Of a stretch of DNA of 64,000 bases, positions 23,350-37,196 are shown piece after piece. Numbering within the stretch: the first letter of the stretch is position 1; every line of letters starts with the position of its first letter. The stretch spans positions 213,597,741 through 213,661,740 of the forward strand of contig CM041465.1 of assembly GCA_023213395.1 (NCBI GenBank), given 5' to 3'. The DNA is from Cycas panzhihuaensis. Its lineage: Eukaryota > Cycadophyta. The notes beneath the pieces were generated by a model. It did no database searches. It was not told the origin of the DNA and saw only the letters and a list, made by a program, of their open reading frames with translations. A program made the translations under genes and the position numbers.

Positions 23350-24870
23350 TCATGGAATCACATGAGCCTCGTACCTTTGAAGAGGCTAATACTAAATAAA
23401 AATGGAAGAATGCAATATACGAGGAGTACAATACTTTGGTCAAGAATGACACATGGGAACTAGTTGATCTCCCTTTAAACAAGTTAGCAATTGGTACTAA
23501 ATGGGTTTACAAAATTCAGATTAGATGACTCAATTAACAAGCATAAAGCAAGGCTAGTAGCCAAAGGGTATGCTCAAATTGAAGGAATTGACTACAACAA
23601 AACATTTGCTCTTATAGCTAGAATGGAACCTGTATGCTTCATGTTGAGTTTTACTACACAAAAAGGATGGACCGTCTAATAAATGGATGTTAAAAGTGCC
23701 TTCTTAAATGGATATGTAGAAGAGGAGATCTATGTCCAACAACCCAAAGGTTTTGAAGTCAAGGGGGAGGAAAATAAGGTATATAAACTCAAGAAGGCCT
23801 TGTATGGATTAAAACAAGCACATAGAGCCTGGTACTTTAGGATAGACAAATATTTCAGAGATAAAGAGTTACAAAGAAGTCAATTAGATCCTAACCTATA
23901 TATAAATATTAAAGGAAACATAATACTTATTATGGGACTGTATGTTGATGATCTATTCTACACAAGAAATGACTCTCAATTGTTATAAAAATTTAAAGAA
24001 GATATGTGTAAAGAATTCAAGATGACTAAATTGGCTCTCATGCATTACTTCTTAGGTTTAGAAGTATGGCAAGATGAGAATGGAATCTTTATACCTCAAA
24101 GAAAATATACCCTACATTTACTTCAAAATTTCAAGATGAATGATTATAAGACATTGACTATACTAACAAAAATTAGAATAAAATTATCTAAGATTGACGA
24201 TTTTGCATCAGTTGATCCTACACTTTACAAGTAGTTGGTTAGTAGTTTAATCTACCTAATATTAACTCATCTTAATATTATGCATTCAGTAAGTATGGTA
24301 TTAAGGCTTATGCAAGAACCCAAGACAACACACTAGTAGGCAACAAAGAGGATTCTTTGATACCTAAAAGGCATAATTAGCTATGGTTTACATTACAAGT
24401 CCTTAATAGTTTTAGGTTGATTAGCTACACAGGTTTAGACTAGGCAGGTTATATTGATGATAGGAAATCTATATATAATTACACTTTCAACATGGGATTA
24501 ACATTAATTGTTTGAAGTACCAAGAAACAAAACATAGTATTCTTGTCTATTATAGAAGTAGAGTATAAAGTAGCAGTAGTAGGAGCTTGTGAAACAATTT
24601 GGATATGTCAATTACTCCAAGACCTATAAATAAAACATGATGGACCTACATCTATGATGTGTGATAATCAAAGTACAATTAAAATAATATGCAATAAAGT
24701 GTTTCATAGAAGAATGAAGAATATTAAAATAGAACATCACTTTATCAGAGAAATGGTATAAGCTAGAAAGATCAAATTAGTTACTACAAAACAAAGGAAT
24801 AGGTTGCAGACATCTTCAGTAAGGCTCTTCGAAAAATCAAGTTTCACAAATTTAGAGAAAAGCTTGGAGT
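23350..24870 (+). pseudogene. Copia-2 reverse transcriptase and RNase H (degenerate)
   Basis: Reverse transcriptase runs from SHEPRTFEEANTK (about 23,355) through [40 protein letters not shown] (frame 23683-23988), [15 protein letters not shown] and the intact catalytic box LYVDDLFY at about 23,938. The frame 24004-24234 continues with MCKEFKMTKLALMHYFLGLEV. RNase H follows to about 24,870, with many stops. Substitutions rather than frameshifts dominate. Confidence 0.9.
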
Positions 24871-24899
24871 CTTTCCTAATGAATAGTATAGAGGAGATG

Positions 24900-25187
24900 T
24901 ATTTGAATAATGTTTATTAGGTTAATTCTTAAAAGGGTATGTTGGCATTGGGTGGTGTGGAGCTGACTATAACCATCTTAGCTGACCTACCCATACATAT
25001 TTTTAATGGTGCTTTTTAACACTAATGTTGGTAGATATTTGGCAAGCCCAATGTCCCATCTATTTAAATGAACCTCATAGCCTAAAGGTATTTCTCAACA
25101 CCACCATCATTTTATAGAGATTATGCTGATTTGATTTATTTGCAATGACCTTATAACTCTTTATTCTTCTTTGTCCTTCAGCCTTCA
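24900..25187 (+). repeat. 3' LTR of Copia-2
   Basis: It starts TATTTGAATAATG after a short purine run (AGAGGAGATG) and ends CAGCCTTCA, followed by the AAATC duplication. Confidence 0.85.
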
Positions 25188-25192
25188 AAATC

Positions 25193-27780
25193 CCGTGGTA
25201 TTAATGTTAAAGTCACTAAGTTAAACCCTCTATACTTTACTTGTGAGGCATGGGGAGAGGTATTTTTCACATAGCCTAAGGGATATACTAGTGGCAACTA
25301 CTATAAAAATTTACATCTATTAGGGGTGATTATAGAGCGAGGTTAATTCTTATTCCCTCAACATAAAAAAAAAAGCAAGTAGATTCACACTAATAAATCT
25401 CTTTCTCTCTCTCTCTCTCTCTCTCTCCATATATGTATATAAACCCTAATGCTTTCCTTTTTCCTTTTTTTATTTTATTTGATTACTCTAAGATGCAATT
25501 GGTTCAATCACATATTAGAAATCAAACTAAGTTCTTTTGCTACACTAGTATTTATCCTCATTTCTATTCTTTTGACCACTTTTATCTTTTGTGTTTGTTA
25601 ATTAGGAAGAGGATGTAACTACATATGATTCACCTCTGAAGAACTAGTAAGTAAAGCCTCTTTTTTTTTTTTTTTTCAAACTAAAAGTCACATAACATTA
25701 AAACACCTAACAAAATGAAAGATATATGCATGAAATTATTGAATTCTCTTACCTTTTTATGTTTTAATTACAAAAGAGAGGAGGAGAGTTGTGCAAAGAA
25801 TGGGTAATTTCAAAAGAGGGAGGGTGAAAGAGGAAAGTACCTTTCACTTTTTTGAAGAACTTATTAACTAGAGATTCCAATAAGCTAACTCAAAAAAGGA
25901 CAAGTGAGCATATAAAGTGTCATAAAATCTATCTCAAAATAAGTAGCTTTATATAATAGAGAAAGCAAGAGAGCATGTAAGGCATCTACAATCCTATGGA
26001 TATAAGGGTTTGGAACTTTTAATTGGTTTCTTTAATGAGGCAACACATCTTTCTAAGGAAAAATCACTAGCATTCAGGCTACATTCATTAACTTTTCCCC
26101 ACTTATGGGCATGAACCTATGTAAGGAGCTAGAATTTGAGATCAACTCTAAACTAAAAAGATCAAAGAGAAATATGGACCTAACATTCATATAAATACCA
26201 TATGAGAAAGATTTTAATCAAGTTTAATATGAGAAAAAAAAATTATATATAAATCATACACATGTAAAAGAAAAGGAATACCAACCTTGAGAAAGAGATA
26301 ATTGAGTGCCTTAAAACTGTGTTTCAACAACCTCTAAGTACTCCAAGCAAAACTCCAATTCCAAAAGTAAATGATGCACTAAGATAATTCAAATATGAAA
26401 GGATTTTTGCATCGAGAAATGGGAGAAACTAGAGGATAAGTAATATAAAAGAAGAAAAGGCTCCAAACATGGGTGTGTACAACACTATTATATAATAAAT
26501 CTTTAATTAATGGTCTAATTTAACCTCTAACTAGTTGCTTCAAAGTTGCATAAAAGGTCACAAAAGTTTGAGACAAAATTTTAGTAGCACTCCATTGCAT
26601 AGAACTTCCTCCTCATTTTCTTAATAAATGGAAGGGTATTTATAAGAAAAATAAGAGGGAGTAGTTGGAAAAAACTTGTGGGAGGTTAGTCCATAGTTTT
26701 TTCAACAAATTGGGTTCGTATGATAGGAGAGAACTAATTATTATTATTTTTTTCATATGTAAACTTTGAAAACTATAGTCAATTTTAAAAATCATAATAA
26801 ATTTATAACTAAAATTATGGTCTACTTCATAATCCATGGTCCACTTTATAAACTATGGTTTTCACTTTTAATCATGATTTATTAAACAGACTATGATTTT
26901 GGGCAACCTAAAAATTGTGGTGAACAGTCAAAATTATGGTCTATAAAATTTTCTAAAGTGAGAGAAGAAAGATAAAAAGTTTTAAAACATTAGCCATCTT
27001 ATCATATAAAGGCATTAGGGAAGGCCAATGAGGAGTCAAATGGAGTAAAATCATTACTCAAAGTTATAAAAAAAGTGATTGATTAACACATTAAAGGCTT
27101 ATGAAATCGTAAAATGAAGCAATGTCCTAGAGTAAGCTTGGAGGTGGCATAAAAGTGCACATGTTATGATCTATACATCATAGGCAATCACTTTACATCA
27201 AGTGTATACATCAAATAGTTGCCTACTCATTATATCAATCAATTAATTAACTAATGCAAATACTTAATTAAAACCTTTAGTAATAAATGAGATGAGGTAT
27301 GAGACCTAGCCATGTGAAAAAGAGGTGTAGTTGATTAAAATGCACCCTAAATAAGAAATGAAGAAATAAGAAACATAACATTATTCATTATCTATTAAGT
27401 ATGCTAATGAGATAATGTTGTGATATATTGAGTTAAAATTGAGACCATATATAAGGGCATTCACTTTTTATTTAATTTGCTAGCCAATGCGATACCAAAT
27501 AGACCACCTTATAAGAGAAACATAGGAGAAGAAAATGCTCGAATATGAGATTTTTAAGCCTCGACCAAATATACTAAGGCTCAAGCAAACCACCACTAAG
27601 ATGTCAACTATGAACTAAAGGATCACACATAACACTTTATAAAAGACACAACTATACTTTTTATCAAAAGTAAAATTTTAAAGAATATATAATTTTGTAA
27701 ATTAACCTAAACTAATGATGATATATACCTAGTTTTATTCATAAAAAGAGGAAATATACAACCAATAATCCTTATTACTA
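25193..27780. other. AT-rich spacer without recognised genes
   Basis: No coding or LTR structure was recognised. It contains a CT microsatellite, a T16 run near 25,662, and at 26,750-26,950 a loose repetition of words like ATTATGGTC or ACTATGGTTTT. Confidence 0.5.
25399..25428. repeat. (CT)n microsatellite
   Basis: About 15 CT units with one T interruption near the start. Confidence 0.9.
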
Positions 27781-27839
27781 GTTTTTCTTTTTTTTGTTAA
27801 GGTAAAAATGAAGGGGTTTTAAAATGGCCCCAACCCTAT

Positions 27840-28440
27840 TATAGAATTTTCCTTTCTATTTTTAGGTCTGCCATGACAATCCCATGGCTTAGCTATCCCC
27901 TATAATCTAGTAACCCCTATCTATCACCCCCTAACCACGATAAGCCCAATGGATAACTTTGTTCATCCCTATGGGATATGGCTTTCAAATCTTCTTTCAT
28001 CTGACTTAAAATGTCCTTAGGGAAATCCTCTTTCCATATACAAGCCCTCTAATTTTACACTCCCTAGTTTGCCAATTTATCTGTAATCCCATTCCCTTCT
28101 CTAAATGTATGAAGAACCTTTATGTCCTCTCTGCCCCTTAGGACACATTGGGCATCTTTGATCATGGATATAGATTTCTAGTTGGATACAACCTTACCTC
28201 TAAGCATGTTTATTACATTTAGAGAATCCCTCTCTATAATAATCCTATCATGGCCTTCCTCTAAGACCATATCCACTACTCTCGACATTGTTGCCATCTC
28301 TGCCCTATGATTTGTTTGGCTACCATAATACTTCATAAAGGCCCAAATGATTCCTCCCTATGAGTTCCTATAAATGCCACCTCCCCTAGCCTCGCCTGGA
28401 TTACCTTTATCTACCCTATTGAAATTTATTTTTAGCTAGT
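27840..28440 (-). pseudogene. LINE-1 RNase H domain (ORF2 C-terminus)
   Basis: The - strand reads KINFNRVDKGNPGEARGGGIYRNS, then YGSQTNHRAEMATM and IIIERDSLNVINML. This is the plant RNase H-like fold (RVT_3 type), with the Asp near the start, the Glu in RAEM and the Asp in RDS all recognisable. Such a domain at the end of ORF2 is known in plant L1 elements. LINE-2 has the same domain. Confidence 0.85.
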
Positions 28441-30484
28441 TATCTAGGGGAGGAACCTAGGGATAAGGTCTATTCCTCTTTCCCACACTGACTTATAGCC
28501 TCCATGCCCACCAATTTTCCATTATAATCCCTTTCGATTCTAGGATGTAAATCTCTTCTTTAACCTGCATATTGATAATCTCCAAAATTGCAACACTGAT
28601 GGACTTAGAGAGCCTGACTTTGTCCATTTGCTTCTCCTAAAATAATATTCTATTCCCCTCTTTCCATAAATTCCACATCATCATTGGAAAAGTAATTTTC
28701 CAGATATATGTCAGGTTCCTACTTCTAAAAGGGTTCTTCTAGGCCTCGACTTGCTCCTTAATTGATCTGGTAAACACCCACTCCATACCAAACTTGCCCT
28801 AGATGACCTTCTAAACATTCTTGGAATAAGAGTAATGGAGTAGGATGTGATCCAATGACTCCTTTACCTCTCGATATAAAACACGTGTTTGTCAATGTAA
28901 AACCCTTTCTCTACAGATTATCCATAGTCAAAATTTTATTCTTCAAACACAACCACCAAGAAACCACCACTTTATGAATCATGCCCAACTTCCACACTCT
29001 ATCCAATAGAGGGGAGCGAAAAGCCCCCTTTTCAAGAAATAAAAAGAGGTACCCATTCTTTACAGTATAATCTCCAGAAGGAGAAAGGGGTCAAACTATT
29101 GAGTTTACCTCTTCTATTTTAGGAATATGACATTGCAATAAGTCTTTTCTAAGAGCTTTTATTAGTTCTCTCATGCTCACATCCCTCTCCACTTCCTCAA
29201 AGGTTCTCCATCTCCTATTCCAATCCTGACCCACCTAATAATCTTTGACATTAATGCCATAAACTCTTTTACATGCCTCCTGTAAGGGGCCCACCTCTGA
29301 CCTCCTTTTCAGCTGAGTATGCTTGCACCATACATCTTCCCAAAAAATTATACTAGCTTTGTCCCCTGGCTTCTACTAAATGCCCCACACTGACATCTAT
29401 CTAGATTGTAAGATGCTTCACCATATTGAAAAACCCAAAGACACCATAGGATCTTCCATCAGGAATTACTTACCACAGAGATATTTCTAAGATAAGATCC
29501 TATCCCAAAGTTCTCCTTCTTCCTTGGCCAATTGCCACTCTAGTTTCACCACTAGATCTCTATTAAGGATTGTCATTATCCTTATGTTCAAATCACCTAC
29601 CCATTTAGGAAGGCAAACTTTCTCCCATACCACCAAATGAATCCTATCCTTCTCCTCAACTCTTGACTATGGGAATCTCTTCTAAATAGATTATAGTATT
29701 GAAATTACATTAGATAAGATCCTAAAGATCAACTTCATATAAATAAGGATACTCTAGAGTGAGGTTAGTAATAGTTAGATCTTACCCACTTGGCTTAGTA
29801 AGGATCCCTTCCAAACTATCAGCTTCCTCTAGATATGGTCTATAATGGGGGTCCATAACTCCTTTGTTATCTTACTGACAAAAAGAGGCATCCCTAAATA
29901 GACAATGGATAACTTCTTGATTGGCATCTTTGGGATTCTACTAATCTTCCTTTGTCCCCTCTCCTTGGTAATCATAAAGAAAACACAACTCTTATTCAAA
30001 TTGACCCTTTGGTTTGTGGCTTTTTAAAAACACTTTAGGCCTCCTTTGATTGCCCTTGCCTCAATAAGGGGGGTCTTTCCTAATAAATGCTATCATCAAC
30101 AAATTGGTGATGGACTATATTTTCAACTCCAAAGGTAGGCTTAATCCTCTTGATAACCCCTTGTTTCCTAGCCTCCTTCATCACTCTCCCTAATAACTCA
30201 AGCAAGATGATGAATAAGTAGGGAGAAATAGGATCTCCTTGTCGTAGTGCCCTATGCCCAGGGAAGATTCCTGTCAATGTACCATTGATCACAACTAAGT
30301 ATTAGGGCTTGGATATATAATTGATTACCCACTTCCTCCACCTTTCTCCAAAACCAAATGCCCAAAGACACTCGATAAGACAGTTTCGTGAAACCCTATT
30401 ATAAGCTTTGGCTAAATTAATCTTTACAATCATCCCCAACTCTTTCCTTTGATGTGCTAAATGGATCATCTTATGGATTACTAT
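28441..30484 (-). pseudogene. LINE-1 reverse transcriptase, C-terminal half, and linker
   Basis: From 30,484 downward the - strand continues the reverse transcriptase after the Copia-3 insertion: MIVKINLAKAYNRVS, then INGTLTGIFPGHRALRQGDPISPYLF and the intact catalytic box HHQFVDDSIY at about 30,080-30,110. The thumb and a zf-RVT-like linker (tryptophan-rich, with MWNLWKEGNR near 28,650) follow. The open frame 30080-30292 is the best preserved part. Confidence 0.87.
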
Positions 30485-30489
30485 GATCC

Positions 30490-30800
30490 TGAAGGAAGGA
30501 TAGATCTAGGGAATAAATCACTCACATGCACATAATGGAAATGGAGAATGAAAAAGAGATAAAACAAGATATAAGAGTAAGCTTGGAGGTGAGAATGAAT
30601 AATGACTCCCTCCTTAAGATTTCACCTTTTATTAATGAGGGTGAGTATTAGGGTTAGGATTTTCCTACATAATGACATGAATATAAAATTATATTTAAAT
30701 ACACATAAAGTATATTTCATTAAGAGACTAATGTTACTAATATATCCTAAGGTCATATAATTAATCTACACAAATGACCTTGATATATTAACCTCTTTCA
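30490..30800 (-). repeat. 3' LTR of Copia-3
   Basis: On the + strand it reads TGAAGGAAGG...CTCTTTCA. On the - strand it is preceded by the purine tract AAGGGGGGGAT (30801-30812). Confidence 0.93.
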
Positions 30801-31329
30801 ATCCCCCCCTTAATGGTGGAAGGTCATTTTGAGAAAATCTATTCTATGAGGTCTTCATTCGAGCCTCATTATTATATTAAAATTCTAAATGACACTTTTG
30901 TGGAAAAACCCTCATGGGGAATAAAAACCCATGAACTTTATAAGATTTATAGCCCCTTTTATAAATCAAAATGGCTAAGGTGGCTCTTTGATGTAGCTTG
31001 ATAGCCAAGCAACTTAAATGTGCAGCTTAATTTACTGAGTCTCCATATACCATTTGGTCATCCCCTATTCCCTTTTGGGTTTTCACAGGTTCTGATTTTC
31101 CAAAACTAGTATAATCCTTATCCTTCCGTGCCCACATGGGATTTTCATAAATAGGATAAAGTAGAGACTTATTCTTATTCTTACACGCCTACAAGGGGTG
31201 TTCATGAAGAGAATAGAGTATGATGATCCTATTTCTATCTTCTTTGATCAGTCAAAGATGGAGGCCCTAAGGCTGGGCTGCCTTCAGAACTATTTAAACT
31301 TCACCTTTCGTAATGGTTTGGTAAAGATA

Positions 31330-32700
31330 TCAGCCACTTGATTTGCTACGGGGTAGTATTCTAGTTGAATTGTGTCATCATAATCAAGTTCTCTAATCCT
31401 TTAGGATTTTGTATGATCATGAAATATAGGATTTTTTATCATGCAGATTGCCAATTAATTATGTACATGAAGACTCATAGGACTTGTTTGGGTGATATTC
31501 AATGTTTCTAATAATTTTCTAAGTCATATCACCTCCTTATTAGTCTCAGAAGCAACAATGTATTCAGTTTCGACAGTTAAATCTATAACTATCTTCTATC
31601 GTCTAGATCTCTATGATATTAGTGATGTTCCAAGAAACATTATATACCTACACGTAGATCTTTCTGTATATTTATCTCTTGCAAAGTCTAAGTCTATATA
31701 TGCAGAAAGCTTGAAGTCTAAATTAGGTTCGTACAATAGATTATATTTGTTGGTCATCTTAAGATATCTTAACACTCACACTGCTGCCTACCAATGATTT
31801 CATGTAGGATTTGTCATGTAACGAGTAAGAATATCGATAGAGTGTGCAATGTCTAGCCTTGTATTAGTAGTGTAGATGAGACTACTTACAAGTTTCCTAT
31901 AGAGTGTTGCATTTGCCTCCCTAGTGTCATCTTTAGGTAAGAGTTTTATATTAGGGTCCATAGGTAAAATCACTAGTCGAGCATCTTCTAACTGAAACTT
32001 GGTTAGAAGATCGTTGATGTATTTTTCTTGGGAGAGGAAATATTTTTCATTCTTTCGTATTACTTCAATTCCCAAGTAATATTTCATCAAATTGAGGTCA
32101 AATAATTTGAACATTTTACCAAGGTCCTTTTTCAGCTTGCTTATTGCCTATTCACTATTACCTATTACTAGCATGTCATCCATAAAGATTATGAAACAAG
32201 TGATTTTATCCTTATGGTGATTGATGAACAATGTTACATCAATATCTTGGTATTCACAAACTTTGTATCTAAGTTACCACATTCATCCAGACAACTTGGT
32301 AAACTAAGCATGAGGGGCTTGTTTAAGGTCATATAAGGACTTTCTGAGCCTGTAAACCTTATGCTCTTGACCTTTGATCTTATATCCTTTTGGCTGAGCC
32401 ATGTAAATTTCTTCTTCAAGATCTCCATTGATAAATATAATCTTAATATCAAGTTAGTAGATTTTCCAACCCTGTTGAGCAACCAAGGCCACAAGAGTTC
32501 TAATTATAGGCCACTTAGTTGTAGGTGTAAAAGCTTTAGTGTAGTTGATACCTTCCATTTGTATAAATCCTTTAACTACCAACCTTGCCTTGGGTTTTTC
32601 AAGGGTGCTGTATGATCTATATTTTTTTTTGAACACCTATTTATTTTAAACTACCTTTATATCTAGTGGTAGATCAATGAGCTCCCATGTACCATTTTTG
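31330..32700 (-). pseudogene. Copia-3 reverse transcriptase and RNase H
   Basis: The - strand reads KPKARLVVKGFIQMEGINYTKAF (32454-32636 frame), YMAQPKGYKIKGQEHKVYRL, LRKSLYDLKQAP and the catalytic box CFIIFMDDMLVIG at about 32,170, with both Asp residues kept. The 104-codon frame 31800-32114 follows, with LMKYYLGIEVIRKNEKYFLSQ. RNase H continues below 31,800 with SAYIDLDFARD, RSTCRYIMFLG and VADIFTKPL. Several stops are present. Confidence 0.9.
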
Positions 32701-33199
32701 ATAAGAGATTAATACTTTTCATTCATGGCATTTCTCCAAACTATATATTTTACAGCTTCTTGGTACGTTAGAGGCTCTTCATTAAGAGTAAGGTGCAATT
32801 CTACTAGTTCAAGCTCAATATATAATGATTCCTACATCCTGCTCTATGGGCACTTTGAATGCCAGTTTTAGCCACCTTATCTGGTCATATGTCCTTATTG
32901 AGCTGGTGTGCTTCTCGAGATCCTCGAGTTGGGAATGAGGTCCTTATTTCCTCAACTTCTTAGTTCTCATCTTATTCATTGAAATGATCATTTTTTGAGG
33001 AGGATGTTGATGCACTTGAGAAATATGGTCCTTTTACCACTATTTTGCCTTTGTCAAATGAAGGTGGAGAGTATGGTTCGTTTATAATGGCTTTGCCTTT
33101 GTTAACTCTGCTATCTTCAAAGGATGGTACTAGATATACACTCATTGGTTCGGAGTCACAACTTGTATCCTCTGAGGCTCTATTATCAGCTTCTAATAT

Positions 33200-34200
33200 T
33201 TAGAGTAATTTATGTCTATCCCCCCCTAAATTTTAGAATCTAAACATCATACTTGATAACATGATTACTACAGCGTGAGGGTACTTTAGAGTATAGTTTA
33301 AGTAACTGATCCCCTATCTCTATAAAAATAACATCTCTAGTAATAATAATTTTTCGTTGTGAAGGTATAACGACCTTATACCCTTTCTTATCCATAGGGT
33401 ATCTAATAAAGATATCTTGAAGTACCCTTGGCTGGAGTTTATTTTGATCTGAATCCAGAATGTGGGCATAACATGTATAGCCAAAACTTTTAAAGTAGTA
33501 AATAATAGGGGCTTGTCCTGACCACTTTTCATTAGGTGCTTATCCTTCCTTTGATGGGCTAACAATATTGATATAATAAATGATTGTCCAGATGGCTTCA
33601 GCCCATAAGTAGGCAGGTATATTTTTGTATACCAACATAGCCCGAGCCATGTTCATGATTGTCCTATTCATGTGCTCAATAACTCCATTTTATTATGGGA
33701 TACCTGCTACTATTGTTTGATGCTTAATGCTATTATCTTAAAGGTAGCTTTCAAACTCATATGAGGTATATTCACCACCATTATCAGTTCAAAGATATTT
33801 GAGTTGATAACTTGACTCTTTTTTAATATGGGCTTTAAATTCTTTGAATACACGAAAAACTTCATCTTTCTTGTGTAGAAAAGCTACCCATACTTTTCTA
33901 GTGAAATCATCAATGAAAGAGATATTATATAACTTGCCCTTTAATGAAAGAATAGACATTGGTCTGCACAAATTAGAGTGTACCAATTGTAATGGATGGC
34001 TTAATTTCTATTGACTTTTTAGAAAGGGTTGTTGATGAGATTTGGCAATGATACAAGCTTCACATTTAAAGGGCTTAGAGGAGAACCTTGGAAAATTTGG
34101 AAGAGTGTTAGAAAGATCTCTAAGTCTATCAATGTGAACATGGCCCATGCAAGCATTCCAAAGAGCTTTTGGTGATAATGTTGGATGGGTTAAGATGGAA
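33200..34200 (-). pseudogene. Copia-3 integrase
   Basis: The - strand holds a GAG-pre-integrase-like region and then the core: VHSNLCRPMSILSLKGKLYN, FIDDFTRKVWVAFLHKKDEVF (frame 33789-33986). The first catalytic Asp is in the damaged HSDLCGP-type motif. The NGGEY region follows near 33,770, and the C-terminal part near 33,320-33,565 resembles KCIFIGY and DVIF motifs in fragments. Confidence 0.82.
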
Positions 34201-34399
34201 TTAAATGTAAATTCTTCATTGGCATAAGGGCTTTGGGCACAATGGGCTTTAGAAGATGGAGAGCTATTTAATCAAAAGAGTTTGCCAGAGAGATGTCCAG
34301 TTAAGACCACTTGATTAGTTAGAGGGTAAATGACTCGGAGAGTCTAGTCATTTATTGTTATACTCAAATTAAATCCATGAGAGACAAGTGTGGATAAGG

Positions 34400-36000
34400 A
34401 GAGCAGGTTTTATTTAAGATTAGGTATATATAAGACATCAAGTAATGTAAAATATTTTAAGCTTTGGAGTTTCAGGCGAATGTTATCAATTCCTTCAATA
34501 GGTTGTTGTGATTTGTTAGCCATGTGAACAACTCCTTGAACATTTGAGTCAAATGTCTGATATAGACAGTACATCATATGTTGAGTTGCTCCTGTGTCCA
34601 TGATCCACTATCCTTCGATTGAAGCCATACTATTTACAATTTCAATAGGGCTTGGTATTGGTGAAGGGAATTCACAAGTGATATATCTACATCGAGCTTC
34701 AAAGTATCTCTTTGGTTGGTCAATGACATTTGATGTTGAAGATCCCTCAATTCTTTGAAAGTGTGCCTGTACAAAACCTGTACCACTAAAGGATTCTTCA
34801 TAAGTTTCTTCAACATTGTGAGCTCCATGTTTTGGTTAGAACTTGGCCAACTTATAAGTGGTAGTTCTGCAATCTCTTGCTAAGTATCCTTTACAGTTAT
34901 ACCGATCACACATAATAGTTTGATTACTAGTCCTTGAAGAGGTACTGGTTTGGCTAGACTATCTTGCTCTTTGTTGAGGTGGCCCTTAGCCTTAAGACTG
35001 TCGAGGCTGTGACTAAGGGTTTGATTGACCTTGTGGATGATTTCCCATGTTTCTTCCTATTTCTCTTGCTCAATTATTTCCTCTACCATGGGAGGAACCT
35101 TGATTTTTTGTGTAGCAAACTTCTTCTTCCACCTCAAAGGCTGCATCTAAAAGAGAGTCAGAGGCTACAAAGTTGGTATCAAAGGTCTTGTCAAATTTTA
35201 TAAACTTCTCGACAAGTGCTTTGAAGTTGAGTATTTTTAATGTTCCGCTAGATTGAAGACTTCCAAGTAAGTTTTTATAATCACAGACATGTAGACATAA
35301 TTGGATGAAGAATGCCTAAGTGATACATTAGGTCTTAAATTCTTTATCAATTAACTGTTTGATTGGTTGAAGGAGATTTATTATCTCATGAGCTCGTCCC
35401 TTATGCATTTTTAATTTATTCATTTTCAAAATAAGATGAACAAATTCTAAATTTGACTTGGTATAAAAGTTCTTCTTAAGAACTTTAAGGACCTTTTAGG
35501 CTGTATCATGTTGCTTTTCATTACTCAAGTTATGCAAGGAGAGATCAGTAACCAACATAATTCCTACATAAATATTTTAATCATCTATCTCCCATTATAG
35601 TTTGACTGTAACATCTATAGGAGTTATTGGGGCAGATCCATCAGAAGTAGGTGTTGTAGTTGTTGCTAGTATGATGAGTGTAGGTACAAATGGGCTCTCC
35701 AAAGGCCTTTATACTTTGCATCATTTTAAACTCTAGTGTACCACAAATCTCAATTTTCTTTGCCTTTCAATATGCAGTTAACATTTTGCTTGAATTGGGA
35801 TGACATTGTGATAAGGGAGTATAAGAGATGATAGAAGTATGTACCACTAACACATGTGGCTAGTATACTTGGCATAATAGGGATATAGAAATGAATGCTA
35901 TGATGAGAAGCAAGCAATGATTAAGGCAAGTGTGCACATAAGTCAGGAACTGGTGGTATAAATCGTACGGATGAGATTCCTTTTAGGAATAATGCAAGTT
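34400..36000 (-). pseudogene. Copia-3 gag and protease
   Basis: Protease is clear at 34,410-34,605, starting WIMDTGATQHMM with the D-T-G triad intact. The zinc knuckle lies near 34,865-34,925 and reads CDRYNCKGYLARDC, with Tyr at the usual His position. The gag core upstream is heavily broken (many stops between 35,000 and 36,000), so the start is uncertain. Confidence 0.75.
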
Positions 36001-37181
36001 ATTTTTGAATAACTAAAAACTAAAATAAAAAGTTGCCAAATGTGCTTGCTTGCTTTAATGTTGTTGCTACTTTTGTAATGCTTTATGTTATGTGTGCAAA
36101 TAGAAAAAACATGCTAGATTTAGCAGGGGAACTAGATGTTACTTTTGATCCAAGGTTTTCCTTGCTTTAATACAATGTTTCCAAATATGTTTTTGGAAGT
36201 TTTAATACAAAAGACACAATGGGCTAAAAAGTGGATCAACTTGTCACTAAAATACTGATTGTTCTAAAACTATATGCATACTATTTTCCCTATTTTGTGA
36301 TTTTTTCACAAGATTTATAAATAATGATAAATGGGCATAATTTTCTAAAACTTACAAATATAAAGGCCTAAATAATGAAATCTAAATTTATGATAGAAGG
36401 AAAAAGTGTTTAGAATATTATTTCTGATAGAGTTGTAAAGTTAAAATTTTAAAAAACATAAAAGTAGAATCCTACTAGATCCATTGTCTCAAAACATGAA
36501 CTTTAAATGTCAAAAATTATGTTTTGACACGTACATCAACTTTTCCTTCTACGACATTCTAAAATCAGCTAAAAAATTGCTGGAAATACCCTTGTAATGT
36601 CTTTTGTGGGGTTGGATAGGCAAATTCAGCAACCATGAGAAAATTGCATAGATCTCACTAACTAGTAGATAAAATTTGATAAGATTTATCTTAAAATGAT
36701 CCTAAGACATAAATCTACCAGATCCCTTAATAAAAATTTTAGATTCTTAGCTTATAATTAAAGGATTTCATTAGGAAAAGTGCCTTAAGTCACTTATTTA
36801 TAAATTTTACCCTTTGTCTCAACTAAAAGTCATTATTGCTAGCTGAATCTAAAGTTTCTCTGGAAGACAAAAATGGCCCTCTAGTCAAGGTAACCTTGCA
36901 TACTAAATTTCATCAATATTTAAGATGGTCAAAATTTTCATGAAATTTTAGGCCTTTAATACTTTTGAGACTGTTCCAGCAACTGAGTGGCTTCAAAAAC
37001 CTATATTCTTCACCTCTAAATTTCTACACACATAGAGAAAGTAGTAACATATAAAGTACTATAATTTTAAGCTCTCAAAATATTAAAAAATGATGAATGC
37101 ACTCTCAATACTTCATATTAAAGGTGAAAGAGAGGTAAAATGACTCCATGCAAGTGTAATGGAGTGAATAGATCCCCTTCT

Positions 37182-37195
37182 AACTTTGATACCAC
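37182..37195 (-). other. Primer-binding site of Copia-3 (tRNA-iMet type)
   Basis: On the - strand TGGTATCAAAGTTA follows the 5' LTR, matching the TGGTATCAGAG type with one G-to-A change. Confidence 0.85.
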
Positions 37196-37196
37196 A

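Larger units (their letters stand above)
19904..25187 (+). mobile_element. Copia-2: internally deleted relative of Copia-1
   Basis: LTRs at 19904-20169 and 24900-25187 are flanked by AAATC at 19899-19903 and 25188-25192, an exact 5-bp duplication. The order is 5' LTR, primer-binding site, a leader of about 2.35 kb, a shortened gag, then directly the C-terminal end of integrase, reverse transcriptase, RNase H and 3' LTR. The end of gag, zinc knuckle, protease and integrase core are missing, although Copia-1 has all of them. The element could therefore not insert without help, or the deletion happened after insertion. Confidence 0.9.
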